Source of the DNA: DASYSA01 sp036003885
GTDB taxonomy: Bacteria > Acidobacteriota > Blastocatellia > UBA7656
Reading direction: 5' to 3'
NCBI GenBank assembly: GCA_036003885.1
Contig: DASYSA010000544.1
Location: 1 to 8,357, forward strand
Length of the DNA stretch: 8,357 nt
Shown here: positions 6,102 through 8,357 of the stretch, piece after piece
How the letters are laid out: every line of letters starts with the position of its first letter
How positions within the stretch are numbered: position 1 is the stretch's first letter
Position numbers and translations under genes: made by a program
The notes under the pieces: generated by a model
Databases searched by the model: none
What the model was told of the DNA's origin: nothing
What the model saw: the letters and a program-made list of their open reading frames with translations, nothing else

Positions 6102-7340
6102 GTGACTCGCAGAAGCGGAGACCCCGAAACCTCGCAGGATGAGAAGGGCGCCCTATCACCCCGTCTTCGCGCCGCCCTATCACGCAGCACGATCATCATC
6201 GGCCTCGTAAGTCTGATGGCCGATATCAGTTCCGAGATGATCTACCCGCTGCTCCCGATCTTCCTCACTCAGACTCTGGCCGCGCCGGCAACCATCGTCG
6301 GGCTGATCGAAGGCATAGCGGTTGGAACCGCGAGCATAGTGAGCGGCGTATCAGGCCGGATTTCGGATCTCATAGGACGGCGTAAACCGGTCGCCTTCGT
6401 CGGCTACTTGTTGACGGCGTTATCGAGGCCGCTGATAGCCTTCGCCGCCGGGTGGCCGGTGGTGCTTGGAGCGCGTTTCGCCGACAGGTTCGGCAAAGGC
6501 ATACGGACAGCACCACGCGACGCCCTTCTGTCCGAGTCTTCGACCGCAGAAAATCGCGGATATGCCTTTGGATTCGAGCGAGCGATGGATTCGGCCGGCG
6601 CCGTGATAGGGCCGCTCTTCGGTCTCTTCCTATACGCCTGGGTGGGGCTGAATATACGTAACGTATTCCTGCTCTCCTGCATTCCGGCTGCAATAGCGTC
6701 GCTGTTGATACTCACGGTACGGGAACGGCGCGGCGATATTATCACCGGCGCTAAGAGCCTGAAGCTTACGTTCGCTGGAACGACTCGGGAGTACCGCCGC
6801 TTGTTGATCGTTGTCGGAGTCTTTGGTCTGGCGAACTCGGCCAACGCGTTCTTGATCCTGCGGGCGCAGGGCCTGGGCCTGAGCACGCAGTCGACGATCA
6901 TCGCTTATGCGCTCTACAACGCGGTAGCCGCGCTGTGCTCGATTCCGGCCGGCAAGGCGAGTGATCGTCTGGGCCGGCGCGATTTGCTGATCATCGGTTA
7001 CTCGATTTACGCGCTGGCCTACTTTGGCTTCGGGGTAACGACCGACGTGCGGTTGGTCTGGCCGTTGTTTGCGTTCTTGGGATTGTTTCCAGCGCTAACA
7101 GATGGAGTGGCAAAGGCATTGGCGACGGACACCGCCGGAAGCGCGGGCCGCGCGACTGCGATTGGAATTTACTCAGGCGTAATAGGGGGCACGCAAATTC
7201 TAGCGAGCTACATTGGCGGGTTGTTGTGGGACAAGATAGACCCGGCCGCGACGTTTTATTTTGGGACGGTGTTGGCGGCGTTGTCGGTCTTGTTGCTATT
7301 CGTACTCTTACCCTCCCGAGTGAACAAGCAATCCCAATGA
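6102..7340 (+). CDS. Major facilitator superfamily transporter, 12 predicted helices
   Basis: This is a 412-residue inner-membrane secondary transporter. A charged cytoplasmic N-terminus (1-28) is followed by helices that begin at about residue 29, with DISSEMIYPLLPIFL (41-55) at the end of helix 1. The loop 2-3 motif A reads GRISDLIGRRKP (85-96), and its second-half counterpart is GKASDRLGRRD (284-294), showing the usual two six-helix halves. RFADRFGKGIRTAPRDAL (125-142) marks an MFS_1 subfamily common in bacteria, often loosely annotated as drug or sugar transporters. The GTG start has a good ribosome binding site, and the gene begins 4 bases after the preceding stop, so it is almost certainly in the same transcript as the binding protein and nagZ. 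Substrate cannot be read from the sequence. Its neighbours suggest a cell-wall fragment or its breakdown products, but it does not look like a classical AmpG. Confidence 0.88.
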   Translation: MTRRSGDPETSQDEKGALSPRLRAALSRSTIIIGLVSLMADISSEMIYPLLPIFLTQTLAAPATIVGLIEGIAVGTASIVSGVSGRISDLIGRRKPVAFVGYLLTALSRPLIAFAAGWPVVLGARFADRFGKGIRTAPRDALLSESSTAENRGYAFGFERAMDSAGAVIGPLFGLFLYAWVGLNIRNVFLLSCIPAAIASLLILTVRERRGDIITGAKSLKLTFAGTTREYRRLLIVVGVFGLANSANAFLILRAQGLGLSTQSTIIAYALYNAVAALCSIPAGKASDRLGRRDLLIIGYSIYALAYFGFGVTTDVRLVWPLFAFLGLFPALTDGVAKALATDTAGSAGRATAIGIYSGVIGGTQILASYIGGLLWDKIDPAATFYFGTVLAALSVLLLFVLLPSRVNKQSQ

Positions 7341-7448
7341 ATGTAATAGGGAAGGCGAGAGTGTCTCATCGCGACCGGGTGGCTGCGCGATCGTCTGTGT
7401 GGGTTACGTCTGTGAGGGATCTTGCCGTTTCATTACGCCTTACCGGAA
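7341..7448. other. Convergent intergenic gap with weak foldbacks
   Basis: The MFS gene (+) and the peptidase gene (-) end facing each other across 108 bases. ATCGCG (7368-7373) pairs with CGCGAT (7386-7391) around 12 bases, and GCGAGAG (7355-7361) can pair with CTC-A-TCGC (7365-7372) with one bulge. The two hairpins exclude each other. Neither is followed by a T-run on either strand, so a bidirectional terminator is possible but unproven. Confidence 0.3.
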
Positions 7449-8357
7449 TCATAACGGGTTTTGTTTCCAGTCAGCTTTCTTCTCAGCCATTTCAATCCTG
7501 GCTTTTTTCAGCCACTTCTCATTGTCCAGTCGAGTCTCAATCCATGCGGCCATCTGGCCAATGTTGCTGACGCCCCGCTCTATGTACATACAGCCTTTTT
7601 CCTTCCGGAGGTTTTTCGCATTGGGCATGCTCCATGGGAAGTGTTTCGCAACCTTCTCTATGTCTACACATGAGCCGCCCCATTTCCGGCCAAAGGAATT
7701 GACAATGATCCAGGCATTCCTATCATCGTCCCAGCCCGTCAGTAAGACCTCGTGATCTCCCATCGGCACCCGCTCGTCTGTCGTCGGGCAATAGACTCCC
7801 CGATGATAATCCTTCTCCCGGTAGTGATCGAACTCCAAATTCACGCCCTTGCTGACCAGCACCGCCAGAGTGCCATACTCGAGCAACGCTCGTTTCATCT
7901 TCCGAATAGAGCCTTCACCCCTTGGAACCAATACCGGATTGCTCTCGAACACAAAACACCATGCCAGCGCTTTGATTCCGTTCTGATTCTCCTCTTTACA
8001 GGGACCCTGCTTCCCCATCAATGCTCCGGAGTCATCAATCGGTACACCCTCTTCATTAAACTCAAACAGGCGGGCGCCCTTTTTCATGAAGTGGTCGAAC
8101 GCATCGGCATGGTGACCGCCTTCACAACTGCCGCCACTGACGCAATCCAACACTCCCTGAACGCAAAGCGCGATCTGAATAACCGGAGTGGGGTCCTCAA
8201 TACTAAACAGCCTGGCCCTGTTGACGTTGTACATGAGCCGGCTTTCAAACGCTTCGGCAGCCGCGAACGCCCAGCAGCTGTTGCAGGGTCCTTGATTTCT
8301 CGGTGAGGTGACAATCCCGGACAACCGCCAGTCGAAATACGGCAGCGCCGAAACCAG
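7449..8357 (-). CDS. Papain-like (C1A) cysteine peptidase, 5' partial
   Basis: The reading frame is open to the right edge, so 302 residues are present and the true start lies outside. A TTG at 8324 falls inside the conserved FDWRLSGIVTSPRNQGPCNSCWAF block and cannot be the start. Counting from 8357, the full C1A active site is visible: oxyanion Gln22 (NQGPC), nucleophile Cys28 (CNSCWAF), His202 (GDHEVLLTGWD) and Asn220 (WIIVNSFGRKWGG). A cysteine-rich stretch, LDCVSGGSCEGG (about 70-81), matches the papain DC...GCxGG disulfide region. After the domain ends near CMYIERG (256-262), a charged helical tail of about 40 residues follows, which ordinary papain-type enzymes lack. Any signal peptide or inhibitory propeptide would be upstream, so secretion cannot be judged. 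The gene is transcribed toward the MFS gene and is not part of that operon. Its substrate is unknown; the catalytic call is firm. Confidence 0.9.
   Translation of the reverse strand: MVSALPYFDWRLSGIVTSPRNQGPCNSCWAFAAAEAFESRLMYNVNRARLFSIEDPTPVIQIALCVQGVLDCVSGGSCEGGHHADAFDHFMKKGARLFEFNEEGVPIDDSGALMGKQGPCKEENQNGIKALAWCFVFESNPVLVPRGEGSIRKMKRALLEYGTLAVLVSKGVNLEFDHYREKDYHRGVYCPTTDERVPMGDHEVLLTGWDDDRNAWIIVNSFGRKWGGSCVDIEKVAKHFPWSMPNAKNLRKEKGCMYIERGVSNIGQMAAWIETRLDNEKWLKKARIEMAEKKADWKQNPL

Noticed and set aside
7752..8306. 184-residue plus-strand open frame opposite the peptidase
   Set aside because: It is the antisense shadow of the C1A catalytic domain, whose active-site motifs are intact on the minus strand.

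Overview
The window is a stretch of Gram-negative-looking bacterial chromosome with moderately high GC. It holds six protein genes, two of which run off the window ends, and several repeat or foldback elements between them. No mobile element, phage gene, CRISPR array, rRNA or tRNA is visible. A PilX/DUF7305-type surface protein and GC-rich heptamer repeats in the gaps would suit an Acidobacteriota (Blastocatellia-like) genome. That placement is a guess from general familiarity and is not proven here.

Region 1 (1-1507): the 3' part of a large, glycine/threonine/asparagine-rich protein that ends in a beta-rich DUF7305-like domain of the kind found in PilX-type pilus-assembly proteins. Region 2 (1508-1972): about 465 bases without a supported gene but rich in inverted repeats, including a stem of about 16 bp around a 50-base loop and a plausible promoter just before mtnA. 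Region 3 (1973-7340): four genes on the + strand. They are mtnA (methylthioribose-1-phosphate isomerase), nagZ (family 3 beta-N-acetylhexosaminidase), a family 5 peptide/oligopeptide-type ABC substrate-binding lipoprotein, and a 12-helix MFS transporter. An inverted array of 7-base repeats fills the mtnA-nagZ gap. The last three genes are tightly packed (4-base ATGA overlap, then a 4-base gap) and are probably co-transcribed. Region 4 (7341-7448): a short convergent gap. Region 5 (7449-8357, - strand): a papain-like (C1A) cysteine peptidase whose start lies beyond the window.

How the genes may work together: nagZ, a peptide-type binding lipoprotein and an MFS permease fit a cell-wall recycling or muropeptide-uptake unit. 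They would parallel E. coli NagZ, MppA and AmpG in role, though not by proven orthology. The binding protein is unusual. Its C-terminal helical motif appears three times in tandem, and its first 40 or so codons are made from a palindromic DNA element lying across the junction with nagZ. These two points, the heptamer foldback and the structured region before mtnA are the parts most worth a second look.
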